A DNA stretch of 64,000 bases, taken from the NCBI GenBank assembly GCA_024401395.1, contig JAKSLD010000016.1:1-64000 (forward strand). The letters run 5' to 3'. Position 1 is the first letter of the stretch; every line of letters starts with the position of its first letter. The notes below the pieces were generated by a model. That model saw nothing but the letters and a program-made list of their open reading frames with translations. It was not told where the DNA came from and did not search any database. Positions 54,984 through 63,596 of the stretch are shown here, in pieces. The DNA comes from Bacteroidales bacterium (GTDB lineage: Bacteria; Bacteroidota; Bacteroidia; Bacteroidales; Marinilabiliaceae). The position numbers were made by a program, and so were the translations under genes.

Positions 54984-55769
54984 TTATACAACAGCGTTTT
55001 TCTTCTTGTTGTGGCGATGCCAGAGGGTGAGAGCGATGGTAAGGACGATGGTGATGGCGCGTCCTACATTAGTTATGGTATTACCCGTAGCGCCATAAGA
55101 CTCGTCGCCGACAGGGAAGAGAGACCAAGCGGCATCCATCATAGCGTGGAGGGCGATAGGAACCCAGAGGTTGAAATCCCATTCCACGTAGAGCCAAGCG
55201 AACAATAAGGCTCCGATACCTGTGACTGCGACGGTGAGCAGCCCAGAAATGAAATCGTGCGACTGATAAAGATGACCCGATGCGAATACGATTGTAGGGG
55301 CGATAATAGCCAAGAAGAAATTCCACTTACACCTACGGTACAGCGGTCCGAAAGGGAAAGCTCTGAAAGTGACCTCCTCGAAGAAACCCGGCCAAAGAGC
55401 AGAGAAGAAAAGAGTCTTCCAAGAGAAGACGAACTGACCTGCTATAGCGTTGGTTACAAACATAGGGATACACAGAGCGATACCGATGCCCCACCCCTTA
55501 AGGAAACCCTTCATTCCGAGGCCCAATTCGCTCCAAATCTTACGGACAGGGCAAATGAGAGCCATGGTGGCAGCTATGATGATGAAAGCCATCAAACCTC
55601 TCCAGAGAGGTTTATATTCGGGGTACTCTTCAAAAAAAGCAGGTCTGATTAACGCAGCGAGAGTATATCCGCTACCCTCGGGGCCATCGAACAGACCGAT
55701 ATTACAGACTATCTGAAGAAGCAAAAAGCCTATCAAAATGATGATGACTGTGATGACGTTTTTTTTCAT
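54984..55769 (-). CDS. CPBP intramembrane metalloprotease
   Basis: 261 residues from MKKNVITVII; four codons upstream another start is possible. About seven membrane helices. The CPBP (Abi) motifs are WPGFFEEVTFRAFPFG (EExxxR), ASGHLYQS (His) and AWLYVEWDFNLWVPIALHAMMDA (HxxxN/D type). Known members cut prenylated or membrane proteins or protect from bacteriocins; the substrate here is unknown. A minus-strand TAAATTTG box lies 30 bases upstream. It converges with the DUF4143 ATPase gene. Confidence 0.9.
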   Translation of the reverse strand: MKKNVITVIIILIGFLLLQIVCNIGLFDGPEGSGYTLAALIRPAFFEEYPEYKPLWRGLMAFIIIAATMALICPVRKIWSELGLGMKGFLKGWGIGIALCIPMFVTNAIAGQFVFSWKTLFFSALWPGFFEEVTFRAFPFGPLYRRCKWNFFLAIIAPTIVFASGHLYQSHDFISGLLTVAVTGIGALLFAWLYVEWDFNLWVPIALHAMMDAAWSLFPVGDESYGATGNTITNVGRAITIVLTIALTLWHRHNKKKNAVV

Positions 55770-55861
55770 GGTTTCTGACATTTAATGCTATGTGTGGGCA
55801 AATTTAGGATATTTCAACAATACGAGTCAAAAAAATATTATGAGATTATAGGTTAAGGCGG

Positions 55862-55869
55862 TATCTTTG
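55862..55869 (+). promoter_or_regulatory. -7 promoter box of the membrane protein/GT2 unit
   Basis: TATCTTTG, 22 bases before the ATG at 55892, fits TAnnTTTG. Confidence 0.55.
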
Positions 55870-55891
55870 CACCCAAGAAGACAGACAGCGA

Positions 55892-57202
55892 ATGATTAAA
55901 AATATAACAACATTCATATTGACATTAGCAGGGCTAATTATCCTGTTCCTTGCATCGGCATTGATTCCCCAAGATGCGATAAGAGAAAATACCATAAAGA
56001 GTTCCCTTGAATACAAGATGGTAAAGCCACAAGAATTCAACAGTGGCAATAAGTTCAACTCGCTGAGCGACAACTATGCAGACGTCATTGAGCTAGGGGT
56101 AATGTGGAATATGACAGACGAGAACCCCATCAAAGCCATATTAGACAGCAGATACTACGACGGCAACACGGAGAAGAGAGATTACGGAGAGAACTACGGC
56201 TTCTATGCCAGCGTCAACAAAGGAGTAGAACCCAATACCGACTATACCAGATATTGGCATGGAGACGTGATATACCTAAGAGCACTACACGTTTTCACAA
56301 ACATTGTAAATATAAGGATTATATTAATGTCGGTATGTATGGCACTACTAGCATGCCTATGCTGGGTACTATACAGAAAAGAGAGGCGAGCCATAGCGAT
56401 GATGACCTTAGCTGCACTAGCATGTGTACAAATATGGAATATCAGATTAGCCGTTGAATATATACCAGCAGTATTAGTAGGACTTATAACAGCCATATAC
56501 TGCGTCAAGAATCACGAAAAAGTGATGACCGACATGAAGATCTGGATAGTAAGCGGCGTATTGATAGCCTTTTTCGACATACTCACCTGTGAGCTACTCA
56601 CCATAGCCCTACCGCTAGCGATAGTATACGTCATGCGGCAGCAAGACAAGAAGATAAGAGAGACGAAGCAAGAGATTATACAGATGGCAAAGATATTCAC
56701 GGCATGGGGGGCGTCGTATTTAGCTACATTCCTCAGTAAGTGGACATTAGCCAGTCTGGTATTAGGAGAAAATAAATTTACGGCAGCCATATCCGCAGCG
56801 GGAGTCAGGATAAACGGAGAGACCGATTCAGACTATACCCCTATGGAAGTATTCTTCAGGGCGCCGGCAGCCAATATCTCCACGATGATGGGAGGCGAAG
56901 AGACAATAGCGTGGAAAGGTGTATTTATCTTTCTGATTATCACAGCTATTGCTGTGTCATTGATTTATATTTTGAAGCGAAAAGAAGACAAGACATTCCT
57001 GGCAATAATGTCGCTACTAGCAGCAATGCCTATAGTACGCTTTTTCGTACTAAGCAACCATTCGTATTTACATGAATACTTCACATACAGGGCATTAGCT
57101 GTAACAGTATTTGCGCTTATTTCGATGATATACGTAGTGACATCGAAGGAGAAAGGCAGCAAAGCTGCAGTAAAGGCACAGAACAAGAACAGAAAGCGAT
57201 GA
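55892..57202 (+). CDS. Polytopic membrane protein, possible GT-C glycosyltransferase
   Basis: 436 residues with about nine membrane helices and one large extracytoplasmic loop after helix 1 (about 25-130; contains YYDGNTEKRDYGENYG and DYTRYWHGDVIYLR). The tail is basic (KAQNKNRKR). The late NHSYLHEYFTYRAL and a HG..I.LR.LH motif after the loop recall lipid-linked GT-C transferases. It overlaps the following GT2 gene by 4 bases (ATGA). If GT2 makes a polyprenyl-phosphate sugar, this protein could transfer it; that is inference. Confidence 0.6.
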   Translation: MIKNITTFILTLAGLIILFLASALIPQDAIRENTIKSSLEYKMVKPQEFNSGNKFNSLSDNYADVIELGVMWNMTDENPIKAILDSRYYDGNTEKRDYGENYGFYASVNKGVEPNTDYTRYWHGDVIYLRALHVFTNIVNIRIILMSVCMALLACLCWVLYRKERRAIAMMTLAALACVQIWNIRLAVEYIPAVLVGLITAIYCVKNHEKVMTDMKIWIVSGVLIAFFDILTCELLTIALPLAIVYVMRQQDKKIRETKQEIIQMAKIFTAWGASYLATFLSKWTLASLVLGENKFTAAISAAGVRINGETDSDYTPMEVFFRAPAANISTMMGGEETIAWKGVFIFLIITAIAVSLIYILKRKEDKTFLAIMSLLAAMPIVRFFVLSNHSYLHEYFTYRALAVTVFALISMIYVVTSKEKGSKAAVKAQNKNRKR

Positions 57203-57900
57203 AACTATCCTTTGTCATACCCTGCCTTAACGAAGCTAGCACTCTGCCCAGCGTCATATCAGAAGCCCGAGAAATGGCGGGCAAGCTATACGAGCGGACA
57301 GAGTATGAGATAATAGTCGCAGACAACGGCAGCAGCGACGGCTCCATAGAGACAGCAGAAGGAAACGGTGCCAGGGTGGTAGCCGTTGTGCAAAAAGGCT
57401 ATGGTGCGGCGCTACGTGCGGGGCTATCAGCAGCCAACGGAGAAGTGATAGTCATGGCAGATGCCGACGGGAGCTACGACTTCAGAGAAGCCGACAAGAT
57501 GGTGAAAATGATAGAAGAGAACGGATACGGCATGATAATAGGAGACCGTTTTGGGGGAAGGATAGAAAAGGGAGCCATGCCGTGGGCACACAGATATATA
57601 GGAGTACCCATACTATCGGCGTTAGGAAGAATCAGGTACAATACAGACGTAAAAGATTTTCACTGTGGGCTGAGAGCCATCTCCAAGACAGCCTGGTCGG
57701 CAATAGCCAAAAAATGCGATGCCGACGGCATGGAATTTGCGACAGAGATGATAGGCAAGGCAGCACAGAACAGAATCAGCATAGGTCAGATTCCCATTAC
57801 GCTAAGGCGAGATTTACGTCCCCGAGGACAGAAACCCCATTTGAGAACTATTCCTGACGGATTGCGGCATCTAAAAGAGATATTTTATGACACCAAGTGA
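57199..57900 (+). CDS. GT2 glycosyltransferase, polyprenyl-phosphate mannose/glucose synthase-like
   Basis: 233 residues, soluble (no C-terminal membrane helices). FVIPCLNEASTLPSVI, IIVADNGSSDGS, GYGAALRAGLSAANGEVIVMADADGSYDF (DxD) and GDRFGGRI, DFHCGLRAI are the DPM1/GT2 motifs. It should transfer a sugar from a nucleotide donor to a polyprenyl phosphate on the inner face of the membrane. The ATGA overlap with the membrane protein gene suggests they work together. Confidence 0.88.
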   Translation: MKLSFVIPCLNEASTLPSVISEAREMAGKLYERTEYEIIVADNGSSDGSIETAEGNGARVVAVVQKGYGAALRAGLSAANGEVIVMADADGSYDFREADKMVKMIEENGYGMIIGDRFGGRIEKGAMPWAHRYIGVPILSALGRIRYNTDVKDFHCGLRAISKTAWSAIAKKCDADGMEFATEMIGKAAQNRISIGQIPITLRRDLRPRGQKPHLRTIPDGLRHLKEIFYDTK

Positions 57901-57921
57901 ACAATTTGGCAAAATAATGAT

Positions 57922-57929
57922 TATCTTTG
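57922..57929 (+). promoter_or_regulatory. -7 promoter box of the type A cargo gene
   Basis: TATCTTTG fits TAnnTTTG; it lies 131 bases before the ATG at 58061, which leaves a long AT-rich leader. Confidence 0.45.
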
Positions 57930-58060
57930 TGCCCTGAAAAACAAACAATAAGACATTATAGACAACATAAGAAATGTACTAACGAATAACTACTATAAAA
58001 AAACTACTAGTTGATTCATACATTTCTTAAACAAACAGACAATAACAAATAATCAATAAC

Positions 58061-59449
58061 ATGCTTAAACATTTATTTTTTGTACTTATCAGTGTGCTCG
58101 CTTTGTGTGCTCCTGTGACTGCGTATGCGGAGGAAGCGCCTACTAGCGAGGATTTTCCGTTCTATAAAGATATCATAGCCACCGTAAAAATTGGTGACAA
58201 TGAGTTTTTTTACGAGGACCCAGTACCCATAACAAACGCTCAAACAATCACTGTTACCTACGGTGAAACAACCGTACAAAATATCATAGATCAAACAACA
58301 TCTCCAGACTCCCAAAAATACAGAAGAGTGGGACCTGAGGTAGACGACGAAGTAGGCTGGTATTTTTGGCCTAGTCATAGGTCTGGCTGGAGAAACCGAA
58401 CAACAGTAAAGTCCAGCGACGTAATCACTACGGAGCTTTTTGGCGGCGACAAAGGACTTAAAGGAGTGGGTGCAGTATATGAATATATTGGCAAGACAAC
58501 CATCAAGGTAGTCGATAAAGATGGTATGGAAGTGAATACAGTAGACCTCGCCGAAGAATTCGACATCCCATACACTTCAGAGTATCCTTGCTGGTGCTAT
58601 GAGCAATATAAAAATGGACAATGGGAAATTTCATGGACAAACAGAACTAGTTTGCTGCGTAAATTATGTAACCCTATGGATAATTCCTTGAATTTGGATA
58701 ATTACCGCATCAAGCTTACCAATCACGACATAGATGACGAGTACTTTTCGTGCAATTATTGCTACAAGTATATCGTCACCAAGGCTAGTGACTTTGATAC
58801 CCTATGGGAACTATACGAGGACGAAAAACTTTGGGACAACGAAATCAGCATTGAGAGTGACATAGATTTATCTAGCTATACACCAACACGTGCTTTGCTG
58901 CCATTCGATAATTATACAGAGATGACAATAGATGGTCACGGTCATACAATATCAAACTTCAAGGGCAACTACCCTTTTGCGAGTGATTATTGCGCATACG
59001 GTAATCAGACTATCAAGAATCTGACTATTGATAATTTTGATATCGCACTCACACTCTCTGACGGACGCTGTGACACAAAAGAAGGCGAAAATGATGATGT
59101 ATACGTATTGATTATGGGTGACAATAACGACATCAGCAATTGCAACTTCACTGGTAAGGTAGCCATCGAAGGAGAGGAAGGCAAGAACTATATCCCATGC
59201 TTAGGATATGAGCATCTTAACCTCAGCAATACTACCGTTTCTATCAATGGTAAAGTGGAAATATCTACAGGCATTGCAGAGGTAGAAGCTGACGGCAGTA
59301 TATATGTTCGCGGTCGTGAGATAATCGCTACAGAAGATGTACGCATATACAACCTCATGGGTGAAGATGTGACAAGACTCAACGGCATGTTGAGCAAAGG
59401 TGTATACATTGTAAAGGGAAGCAAAGCCACAAAGGTAGTGGTTCGCTAA
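58061..59449 (+). CDS. Secreted protein with T9SS type A sorting domain
   Basis: 462 residues. Signal peptide 1-23 (VTAYAEE). The middle has DIDLSSYTP, MTIDGHGHTISNFKG and NQTIKNLTIDNFDI, a short right-handed beta-helix pattern (GLUG-like). The last 80 residues are a type A T9SS sorting domain: EVEADGSIYVRGREIIA, VRIYNLMGEDVT and GVYIVKGSKATKVVVR. So it is exported and probably anchored on the surface. The internal CWCYEQYKNGQW and CNYCYK cysteines could pair. Function unknown. It stands alone, with its own terminator. Confidence 0.85.
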   Translation: MLKHLFFVLISVLALCAPVTAYAEEAPTSEDFPFYKDIIATVKIGDNEFFYEDPVPITNAQTITVTYGETTVQNIIDQTTSPDSQKYRRVGPEVDDEVGWYFWPSHRSGWRNRTTVKSSDVITTELFGGDKGLKGVGAVYEYIGKTTIKVVDKDGMEVNTVDLAEEFDIPYTSEYPCWCYEQYKNGQWEISWTNRTSLLRKLCNPMDNSLNLDNYRIKLTNHDIDDEYFSCNYCYKYIVTKASDFDTLWELYEDEKLWDNEISIESDIDLSSYTPTRALLPFDNYTEMTIDGHGHTISNFKGNYPFASDYCAYGNQTIKNLTIDNFDIALTLSDGRCDTKEGENDDVYVLIMGDNNDISNCNFTGKVAIEGEEGKNYIPCLGYEHLNLSNTTVSINGKVEISTGIAEVEADGSIYVRGREIIATEDVRIYNLMGEDVTRLNGMLSKGVYIVKGSKATKVVVR

Positions 59450-59471
59450 TACATTAATGACATCACAATAC

Positions 59472-59511
59472 AGGGAGCTCCTAATTTTTTAACAGGAGCT
59501 CCCTCTTTTTG
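59472..59511 (+). terminator. Terminator of the type A cargo gene
   Basis: Perfect arms AGGGAGCTCCT (59472-59482) and AGGAGCTCCCT (59494-59504), loop of 11, then CTTTTTG. Confidence 0.88.
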
Positions 59512-59523
59512 TCGCTATTGAGC

Positions 59524-59531
59524 TATCTTTG
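59524..59531 (+). promoter_or_regulatory. -7 promoter box of menD
   Basis: TATCTTTG, 22 bases before the ATG at 59554. It rules out the in-frame start at 59509, which lies upstream of it. Confidence 0.6.
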
Positions 59532-59553
59532 CACAACAAAAAGAGAAAGGTTC

Positions 59554-61140
59554 ATGCTGATAACATCATTATTATATAGGTTTGGCATTAGACATGTGGT
59601 AGTATGTCCCGGCTCACGCAATGCACCTTTGGCAGATGCGTTTGCCAGATGTTCCGACACATACACGGTACACCCAGTGACAGACGAGAGAAGTGCAGGA
59701 TTTGTTGCCATTGGCCTGTCAGAGATAACAGACAAGCCAGTAGCAGTATGCGTAACAAGCGGCACTGCCGTTGCCAATGTATACCCAGCCGTAGTAGAAG
59801 CGTACCATAGGAATATACCCCTTGTAGTAATATCAGCCGACCGACCAAAAGAGTGGATAGACCAGATGGACGGTCAGACCATGACACAACCCGGCGCGTA
59901 TGGGAAATATGCAGAATACTGTGACATATTGCCACACGTCGAAGAAGATGAAGAGCGAGAGTGGTACAACAACCGTGAGATGAACCGGGTATTGGGGTAC
60001 GTTATAAATTCCAACAAACCAGGGCACATCAACATACAGCTGAGAGAGCCACTATTTGACTTTGAGTCAGACAGCGAGCTGATATACGAAGGCGAGCGGA
60101 CAGTCAGACAGGCGCCCCCAAAATGTGCACCATTAGAAAAAGAAGCGTTACAAGAATGGGCAGATGCCAAGCGCAGGATGGTAATAGTGGGACAAGGATA
60201 TTACGACCTTGCCCAAGAGCTGACAAAAAGGAAAAACAAGAGAGAGACTGTTGTCCTTGCCGAATCGCTCTCCAACCTACCAAGACGTTGCGTCACGGGA
60301 GAAAAATATGACATAGACCCCACAGAAGAGGCAATAGCGCCAGACATGGTCGTTTATCTAGGCGGGCATATCATCTCCAAGAAACTGAAGCAATGGCTGC
60401 GGCAGCAAAACATAAAGAATGTCTGGAGGATAGACCATTGGGCGAGCAGAGAGATGCCAGACACATTTATGAAACTAACGCGGCGCATACTAGTAGACAA
60501 AGCAGAAGAATTCTTTGCCTTACTGCCGTATGCAGGCGAGGGGCAAGAAAGTGAAGCAGAATACTATGCATCGTGGGAGAACAGGAGATACAATTATCCC
60601 CACAAGAATCAGCAAGAGATAGCAGACAAGCTGATGAAAGCGATACGACGCACAGACGCGCTAGTCCTTGCCAACAGTTCGTCGGTACGCTATGCCCAAA
60701 AGAGCGAATTTCACGATGCGGGGAAGACACGACTGACCACATGCAACAGAGGAGTAAACGGCATAGAAGGCACCATATCCCAAGCTGTGGGGATAGCACT
60801 TGGAAGTGAAAACGGGCGCGTAGTATGCATTACAGGCGATCTAAGCTTCTTTTACGACCACAATGCGCTATGGAATACACACTTACCCAAGAACCTGAGG
60901 ATAATGCTGATAAACGACTACGGCGGAGAGATATTCAAAGGGCTCAAGGGGCTGGGCAAATCGCCAGTAAGCGACACATATATCGGAGGGAAGCACCGCA
61001 CGAGCGGAGAAGGATGGTGCAAAGACTGCGGAGTGAAATATATGAATGTGAGTATCAGCGATGCCACAAAAGGGGTAAGATGGCTGATGAACCAAGAAAC
61101 AGACGAGACGAGATTACTAGAAGTGACGGTATGGGTATAA
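59554..61140 (+). CDS. menD: SEPHCHC synthase (menaquinone biosynthesis)
   Basis: 528 residues from MLITSLLYRF. A thiamine diphosphate enzyme: VVVCPGSRNAPLADA and VTSGTAVANVYPAVVEA in the PYR domain, DRPKEW, and VCITGDLSFFYDHNALWN with NDYGGEIF in the C-terminal ThDP-binding domain (GDLSF...N). It joins isochorismate and 2-oxoglutarate. The isochorismate synthase gene is at 43.2 kb; menB, menC and menE are not seen in the window. Confidence 0.95.
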   Translation: MLITSLLYRFGIRHVVVCPGSRNAPLADAFARCSDTYTVHPVTDERSAGFVAIGLSEITDKPVAVCVTSGTAVANVYPAVVEAYHRNIPLVVISADRPKEWIDQMDGQTMTQPGAYGKYAEYCDILPHVEEDEEREWYNNREMNRVLGYVINSNKPGHINIQLREPLFDFESDSELIYEGERTVRQAPPKCAPLEKEALQEWADAKRRMVIVGQGYYDLAQELTKRKNKRETVVLAESLSNLPRRCVTGEKYDIDPTEEAIAPDMVVYLGGHIISKKLKQWLRQQNIKNVWRIDHWASREMPDTFMKLTRRILVDKAEEFFALLPYAGEGQESEAEYYASWENRRYNYPHKNQQEIADKLMKAIRRTDALVLANSSSVRYAQKSEFHDAGKTRLTTCNRGVNGIEGTISQAVGIALGSENGRVVCITGDLSFFYDHNALWNTHLPKNLRIMLINDYGGEIFKGLKGLGKSPVSDTYIGGKHRTSGEGWCKDCGVKYMNVSISDATKGVRWLMNQETDETRLLEVTVWV

Positions 61141-61204
61141 ACACCCATTTTGCACCAAAGTGTTCCGTAATTCAGAAAAAAGACTGAAATTAGCATCGGA
61201 TAAG

Positions 61205-61223
61205 AAGGGCTAAAACCCTTTTT
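61205..61223 (+). terminator. Weak terminator after menD
   Basis: AAGGG, loop CTAAAA, CCCTTTTT; a five-pair stem with a T run, 64 bases after the menD stop. Confidence 0.5.
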
Positions 61224-61272
61224 GTGGAGTATAATTAATTGATAACAAACAAATTCACTATATTAACCCATT

Positions 61273-62502
61273 ATGGAAAAGAGAGTAGTAATCACGGGTA
61301 TGGGCATCTATTCATGCCTTGGTACAACCCTAGATGAAGTAAAGAATTCACTTTATAATGGCGTATCAGGTATAATTTTCGATCAGGCACGCAAGGATAT
61401 GGGCTTCCGTTCTGCCTTGACAGCTAATGTACCTGTACCAGATTTGAAAGGTATTGTAACCCGTCAGCAGCGCAACTTCATGGCAGACGAGGTTAAATAT
61501 GCTTACCTAGCAACACGCGATGCATTGGCACACGCTGGCATTGACCAAGATTACCTTGACAAGCACGATGTAGGTCTGCTCTACGGTAATGACTCATCGG
61601 CAGATGCTGTTGTAAAGAGCGTAGATACAATGCGAATCAAGAAAGATACAACACTTGTAGGTTCGGGTGCTATCTTCCAGTCGATGAACTCGACAGTAAC
61701 AATGAACCTTGGCTGTCTCTTCCACTTGAAGGGCATCAATATGACAGTTTCTGCTGCCTGTGCTTCTGGTTCACATGCTATAGGTCTCGGCGCGCTTCTC
61801 ATCCGCAACGGTCTTCAGGACATGGTAGTCTGCGGTGGTGCGCAGGAGGTAAACCCATTCTCTATCGGTTCATTCGACGGTATCTCGGCATTCTCTACAA
61901 GAGAGTCAGAGCCAACAAAGGCCAGCCGTCCATTTGACCGTGACCGAGATGGTCTTGTACCAGGTGGTGGTGCTGCTACAGTAATCATCGAGTCGTACGA
62001 GAGCGCGGTAAAGCGTGGCGCTACAATCCTCGGTGAGATATTGAGCTACGGTTTCTCATCAAACGGAGACCATATCTCTTCACCTAACGTAGAGGGTCCA
62101 GCTAAGTCACTTGAGAATGCCATCCGTCTTTCGGGCATCAACCCTAAAGAGATCGGCTATGTAAATGCTCACGCGACATCTACACATATCGGCGATACAA
62201 ACGAGGCTAAGGCTATCGCGCAAGTATTTGGCGACCACAAGCCATACGTTACATCTACAAAGTCACAGACAGGACATGAGATGTGGATGGCAGGTGCATC
62301 AGAGGTTATCTACTCTATGCTCATGATGAAGAACAACTTCATCGCTGCCAACCTCAACTTTGAGAATCCAGATGAGGATACTGCTAAGTTGAACATTCCT
62401 GGCGCACGAGTAGACAATGTTCATTTTGACACATTCCTGTCGAACTCATTCGGCTTCGGTGGAACAAACTCGACATTGATTGTACGCGACTTCAAGGGAT
62501 GA
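61273..62502 (+). CDS. FabB-type beta-ketoacyl-ACP synthase
   Basis: 409 residues. The catalytic triad is C163 (VSAACASGSHA), H300 (VNAHATSTHIGD) and H335 (SQTGHEMWMAGA), with K330; the spacing is close to that of E. coli FabB (C163, H298, H333). NSFGFGGTNSTLI is the glycine-rich C-terminal motif. It extends acyl chains by condensation with malonyl-ACP. It has no other fab genes beside it and may serve bulk fatty acid synthesis or a special lipid. Terminator follows. Confidence 0.92.
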   Translation: MEKRVVITGMGIYSCLGTTLDEVKNSLYNGVSGIIFDQARKDMGFRSALTANVPVPDLKGIVTRQQRNFMADEVKYAYLATRDALAHAGIDQDYLDKHDVGLLYGNDSSADAVVKSVDTMRIKKDTTLVGSGAIFQSMNSTVTMNLGCLFHLKGINMTVSAACASGSHAIGLGALLIRNGLQDMVVCGGAQEVNPFSIGSFDGISAFSTRESEPTKASRPFDRDRDGLVPGGGAATVIIESYESAVKRGATILGEILSYGFSSNGDHISSPNVEGPAKSLENAIRLSGINPKEIGYVNAHATSTHIGDTNEAKAIAQVFGDHKPYVTSTKSQTGHEMWMAGASEVIYSMLMMKNNFIAANLNFENPDEDTAKLNIPGARVDNVHFDTFLSNSFGFGGTNSTLIVRDFKG

Positions 62503-62527
62503 TTAATTACAGATTATATTATCAGGG

Positions 62528-62558
62528 GCGCCTCATACATAGTATGGGGCGTCTTTTT
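62528..62558 (+). terminator. Terminator of the ketosynthase gene
   Basis: GCGCCTCATAC (62528-62538) pairs with GTATGGGGCGT (62542-62552), two G-U pairs, then CTTTTT. Confidence 0.8.
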
Positions 62559-62598
62559 ATAGTATAAATCCTGATTTGCCATTCTGCAAAACAATATC

Positions 62599-62606
62599 TA
62601 AGTTTG
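62599..62606 (+). promoter_or_regulatory. -7 promoter box of the pseudouridine synthase gene
   Basis: TAAGTTTG, 26 bases before the ATG at 62633. It excludes the in-frame start at 62576. Confidence 0.55.
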
Positions 62607-62632
62607 CACTCACAAACAGAACAACAGACGAC

Positions 62633-63538
62633 ATGGGAAATCCACATAGACATCAACCTCGACAGGGGACACAGATATCAGTAAAACAATCGTGCACAAT
62701 CGAAGAGCTTCTCGGCAAGCATATGCAAGGCAAGAGCATCACAGCCATCAAGCAGTTGCTCTCGAAAGGAGTAATTACCCTCAATGGTAAGCCTATCAAG
62801 AAGCTCGGCGTCATGCTAGAGCCTGGGATGACCATACAGATGCTTCCGAAGGCAGAGCCACAATTCAAGATGCCACAAGGAGTGCGCATAGTATTTGAGG
62901 ATAAGGACATCATTGTGGTCAACAAAGATTCCGGGCTACTCACTATGGCGACAGACAAGCAGCAGAACAAGACAGCTTACGCCTTCATATCGAGATACCT
63001 GAAATTCTACAATCCAAACGACAAAGTATTCATTGTTCACAGAATAGACCGAGACACATCGGGGCTACTGCTTTTTGCGAAGAGTCAGGCTGTACAAGAA
63101 GAGTTACAGCGCGACTGGAACGAAACAGTCCAGCAGAGAAAATACGTTGCCATTTGTGAAGGTTACCCAGAAGAAAAAGAAGGTGTGATACATACCTACC
63201 TACGAGAGCATCCAAAATCTCTGAAGGTAAGCGTATGCGAGAAAGACGATGAAGGGGCGCAAGAAGCCATCACCCATTATAAAGTCATCAACAAGAAACA
63301 CGGCTATGCCCTACTCGAATTGGAACTTGAGACCGGCAGAAAAAATCAGATACGAGTCCACATGGCCCATATAGGGCATCCACTAGCAGGCGATGTAAAA
63401 TATGGAGCCAAGAGCAATCCTGCAGACAGGCTCTGCCTGCATGCCCAGCAGATAAAGTTCACACATCCTACGACAGGCAGGACGATAGAACTAAGTTCCC
63501 CATTGCCACAAGAGATGAAGATTATCTTCGAAAGCTGA
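62633..63538 (+). CDS. RluA family pseudouridine synthase
   Basis: 301 residues from MGNPHRHQPR. An N-terminal S4-like RNA-binding domain (about 18-72; ITAIKQLLSKGVITLNGKPI) precedes the synthase domain with the catalytic Asp139 in VHRIDRDTSGLLLFAKS. GRKNQIRVHMAHIGHPLAGDVKYG is the conserved RluA C-terminal motif. It isomerises uridine in rRNA or tRNA; which site cannot be told from the sequence. Confidence 0.93.
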   Translation: MGNPHRHQPRQGTQISVKQSCTIEELLGKHMQGKSITAIKQLLSKGVITLNGKPIKKLGVMLEPGMTIQMLPKAEPQFKMPQGVRIVFEDKDIIVVNKDSGLLTMATDKQQNKTAYAFISRYLKFYNPNDKVFIVHRIDRDTSGLLLFAKSQAVQEELQRDWNETVQQRKYVAICEGYPEEKEGVIHTYLREHPKSLKVSVCEKDDEGAQEAITHYKVINKKHGYALLELELETGRKNQIRVHMAHIGHPLAGDVKYGAKSNPADRLCLHAQQIKFTHPTTGRTIELSSPLPQEMKIIFES

Positions 63539-63551
63539 TACAAAAAAAACA

Positions 63552-63583
63552 AAAGCCATCGATCATCTCGATGGCTTTATTGT
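63552..63583. terminator. Bidirectional terminator
   Basis: Arms AAAGCCATCGA (63552-63562) and TCGATGGCTTT (63568-63578), loop TCATC, between convergent genes, T-rich on the plus side and A-rich before it. Confidence 0.88.
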
Positions 63584-63596
63584 TTTACATTAGCTC

